64,000 bases of DNA from NCBI GenBank assembly GCA_016192455.1, contig JACPUC010000006.1:186001-250000 (forward strand), written 5' to 3'. The notes under the pieces were generated by a model. The model searched no databases. It had not been told where the DNA came from and saw only the letters and a program-made list of their open reading frames with translations. A program made the position numbers and the translations under genes. The stretch comes from Candidatus Tectimicrobiota bacterium (GTDB lineage: Bacteria; JACPUC01). Shown here in pieces: positions 61,762-64,000 of this stretch (its first letter is position 1; every line of letters starts with the position of its first letter).

Positions 61762-63318
61762 ATGAAGATTCGCCTCAGTCAGGAAGCTCCGCAGGAGATC
61801 GCCGCTGATCTGCTCGTCGTGCCGCGCTTCGAGGCAGACGCCGAGGTGCCCCCGCCGGCGCGGGCGCTGGACCGCGCCGCGAAGGGGTTGCTGAGCCGCC
61901 TCTACGCCACGGGGGATGTCTCGGGGAAGCTGCACGAGTGCTGCGTCGTCTACACCCAGGGCAGCGTGCCGTGTCAGCGCATCATGTCTCTTGGCTGCGG
62001 CAAGAAGGAGGCGTTCAAGCTCGATACCGCGCGGGCGGTGATCGGCAAGATGGGGCGCGCGCTGCACCCCCGGAAGATCTCGCGCCTCGCCATCCTGCCG
62101 CCCGGGCTGGGGTTGCCGGACCTCTCACCGCAGCACCTGGCGGCTGCCTGTGTCGAGGGGCTGCGCCTCGGGCTTTACCGCTTCACCGAGTTCAAGACGA
62201 AGGAGGAGGAGAACGGGCGCACCGTTCCCGAGGAGTGCGTCCTTCTCCTGCCGGCGGCTGAAAAGCTCGCCCCCATCCAGGCAGCGGTGGAGGAGAGCGA
62301 GATCGTCTGCGAGGCCGTCCTGCTGGCGCGCGACCTCATCACGCGTCCCGGCTGCTCCTCGACGCCGACGGCCCTGGCCGAGGTGGCGCTGGAGGTGGGA
62401 CGCCTGGCCAAGATGAGCTGCACCGTCCTGGATCGCGCCGACATGGAGAAGCTTGGCATGGGGGCCTTGCTGGGGGTGGCGCGCGGCTCCCAGGAGCCGC
62501 CGAAGTTCATCATCCTCGAGTATCGCGGGGCGCGACGGAAGGGGGAGAAACCGGTGGTCCTGGTCGGCAAGGGGATCACCTTCGACAGTGGCGGGCTCTC
62601 CCTGAAGCCCGCCGCCAGCATGGAGCAGATGAAGTACGACATGGCGGGTGGGGCGGCGGTCCTCGCCACCATGCAGGTGGTCGGCCGCCTGAAGCTGCCC
62701 CTCAACGTGGTGGGCCTCGTGCCGGCTACCGAGAACCTGCCGAGCGGCACCGCCTACAAGCCGGGCGATGTGCTGCGCAGCCTCTCCGGACAGACCATCG
62801 AGGTGCTCAACACCGATGCCGAGGGACGCCTCATCCTGGCGGATGCGCTGGCCTACGCCTGCCGCTACAAGCCCGCCGCCATCCTCGACATCGCCACCCT
62901 CACGGGAGCCTGCATCGTGGCGCTGGGCGACAACCTCATCGGCATGCTGGGGAGCGATGAGGCCCTCCAGGAGGAGGTGCGCCGGGCCGCCGACTTCAGC
63001 GGCGAGCGCGTCTGGCCCCTCCCCTTGTGGGAGGAGTTCAGCGAGCAACTGAAGAGCGATATCGCTGATTGGAAGAACGTCGGCAGCCGGGCCGCCGGCA
63101 CGATCACCGCGGGGATGTTCCTGAGCAAGTTCGTGCAGTCCTACCCCTGGGTGCACCTCGATATTGCCGGACCGGCCTGGGCGGAGAAGGAGAAACCCTA
63201 CGTCCCGAAAGGCGCCAGCGGCGTGGGGGTGCGGCTCTTCGTGGAGTTCCTGAAGCGGCGCGCGAGCAGCCAGGCCGCGGCAGGGGCAACAAAGACTCAG
63301 ACAAAGAAACCGACGTAG
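61762..63318 (+). CDS. pepA: leucyl aminopeptidase (M17 family)
   Basis: A 518-residue dinuclear zinc/manganese exopeptidase. LLARDLITRPGCSSTPTALAE, VLVGKGITFDSGGLSLKP (catalytic Lys, about residue 268), YDMAGGAAVLATM, NTDAEGRLILADAL (about 349; Asp/Glu ligands) and ATLTGACIVALGD are all present. The second catalytic Arg is in the NTDAEGR motif. ATG 61762 follows GGGAGAGG. The N-terminal domain begins MKIRLSQEAPQEIAADLLVVP. A 26-residue Ala/Lys/Gln tail ends the protein. Confidence 0.94.
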   Translation: MKIRLSQEAPQEIAADLLVVPRFEADAEVPPPARALDRAAKGLLSRLYATGDVSGKLHECCVVYTQGSVPCQRIMSLGCGKKEAFKLDTARAVIGKMGRALHPRKISRLAILPPGLGLPDLSPQHLAAACVEGLRLGLYRFTEFKTKEEENGRTVPEECVLLLPAAEKLAPIQAAVEESEIVCEAVLLARDLITRPGCSSTPTALAEVALEVGRLAKMSCTVLDRADMEKLGMGALLGVARGSQEPPKFIILEYRGARRKGEKPVVLVGKGITFDSGGLSLKPAASMEQMKYDMAGGAAVLATMQVVGRLKLPLNVVGLVPATENLPSGTAYKPGDVLRSLSGQTIEVLNTDAEGRLILADALAYACRYKPAAILDIATLTGACIVALGDNLIGMLGSDEALQEEVRRAADFSGERVWPLPLWEEFSEQLKSDIADWKNVGSRAAGTITAGMFLSKFVQSYPWVHLDIAGPAWAEKEKPYVPKGASGVGVRLFVEFLKRRASSQAAAGATKTQTKKPT

Positions 63319-63538
63319 GTTTGCGTCGCCGCGCCTCGTGGCATGATGGGCGTCCTTCCTCTTGAATCGCGGCAAGATTCGCCGCCAGGGAGCCGCGCCC
63401 CCCAGGCGCACTCCTGCTCCCCGAGTTGCTGCGTTGCACACGCCCCGAGGGGGCCTGCGGGATCAATCACCCCCAGTTCATCCTCGCCAGGAGTGCCGCT
63501 TTCCCCGCCTGGATCGTTTGGGGCAATTCCCCCCTTCG

Positions 63539-64000
<462 letters not shown>

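Overview
The window is a very G+C-rich (roughly two thirds or more by eye), densely coded piece of a bacterial chromosome. A TonB/ExbBD-type energy system, Ala/Pro-rich periplasmic proteins and lipid-export-like ABC transporters point to a diderm (Gram-negative) organism. Coenzyme F420 biosynthesis, a pyruvoyl-type arginine decarboxylase, an N-terminally extended HflX and a selenocysteine-type glutaredoxin suggest an uncultured lineage near the former Deltaproteobacteria or phyla such as Methylomirabilota/Tectomicrobia. That placement is inference only. No rRNA or tRNA genes were found.

Layout. 1-9.1 kb: end of an unknown gene, an acyl-CoA ligase, a PfkB kinase, rsmD, a coiled-coil/TPR protein, mnmA, then mazG (convergent) and mutL. 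9.2-17.3 kb: guaB-guaA (GMP synthesis), dnaE and accA. 17.6-25.4 kb: two large TPR proteins coupled to exbB, exbD and tonB, which looks like a dedicated envelope energy-transducing system. 25.5-35.6 kb: a D-2-hydroxyacid dehydrogenase, a fatty acyl-CoA ligase, a P1/DmpA-type peptidase coupled to a PDZ protein with about eleven copies of a D-x-x-G-x-D-x-Y ... Q-G repeat, then an exported protein with a weak TIMP/NTR-like look beside an exported matrixin-type zinc protease. 35.6-41.4 kb: an AT-richer 800-bp regulatory stretch, pdaD and speB (arginine to agmatine to putrescine), hflX, and minus-strand genes for a small membrane protein and a Nudix hydrolase.

41.5-49 kb: a glutaredoxin whose first redox Cys codon is UGA, followed by a SECIS-like hairpin; molybdopterin genes (moaD, moaE, moaB, moeA) enclosing two PHP phosphoesterases; a NifU-type scaffold; a tiny membrane dihaem cytochrome; an sfsA gene broken by two frameshifts; and a DUF488-gamma-glutamylcyclotransferase fusion. 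49-55.1 kb: a hairpin repeat, a membrane-anchored metallophosphoesterase and a heterodimeric ABC exporter. 55.1-60.6 kb: a full F420 pathway cluster (stand-alone FbiB-type reductase, cofD, cofE, cofC, cofG, cofH). 60.7-64 kb: a CBS-ACT protein, a perfect 16-bp parS palindrome, leucyl aminopeptidase and the end of a sigma-54 activator.

The most notable items are the probable selenoprotein glutaredoxin with its hairpin, the parS site (suggesting the replication origin is not far away), the QG/GxDxY repeat protein, the MoaD whose Gly-Gly is not C-terminal, and the hflX gene whose best start is an ATT codon.
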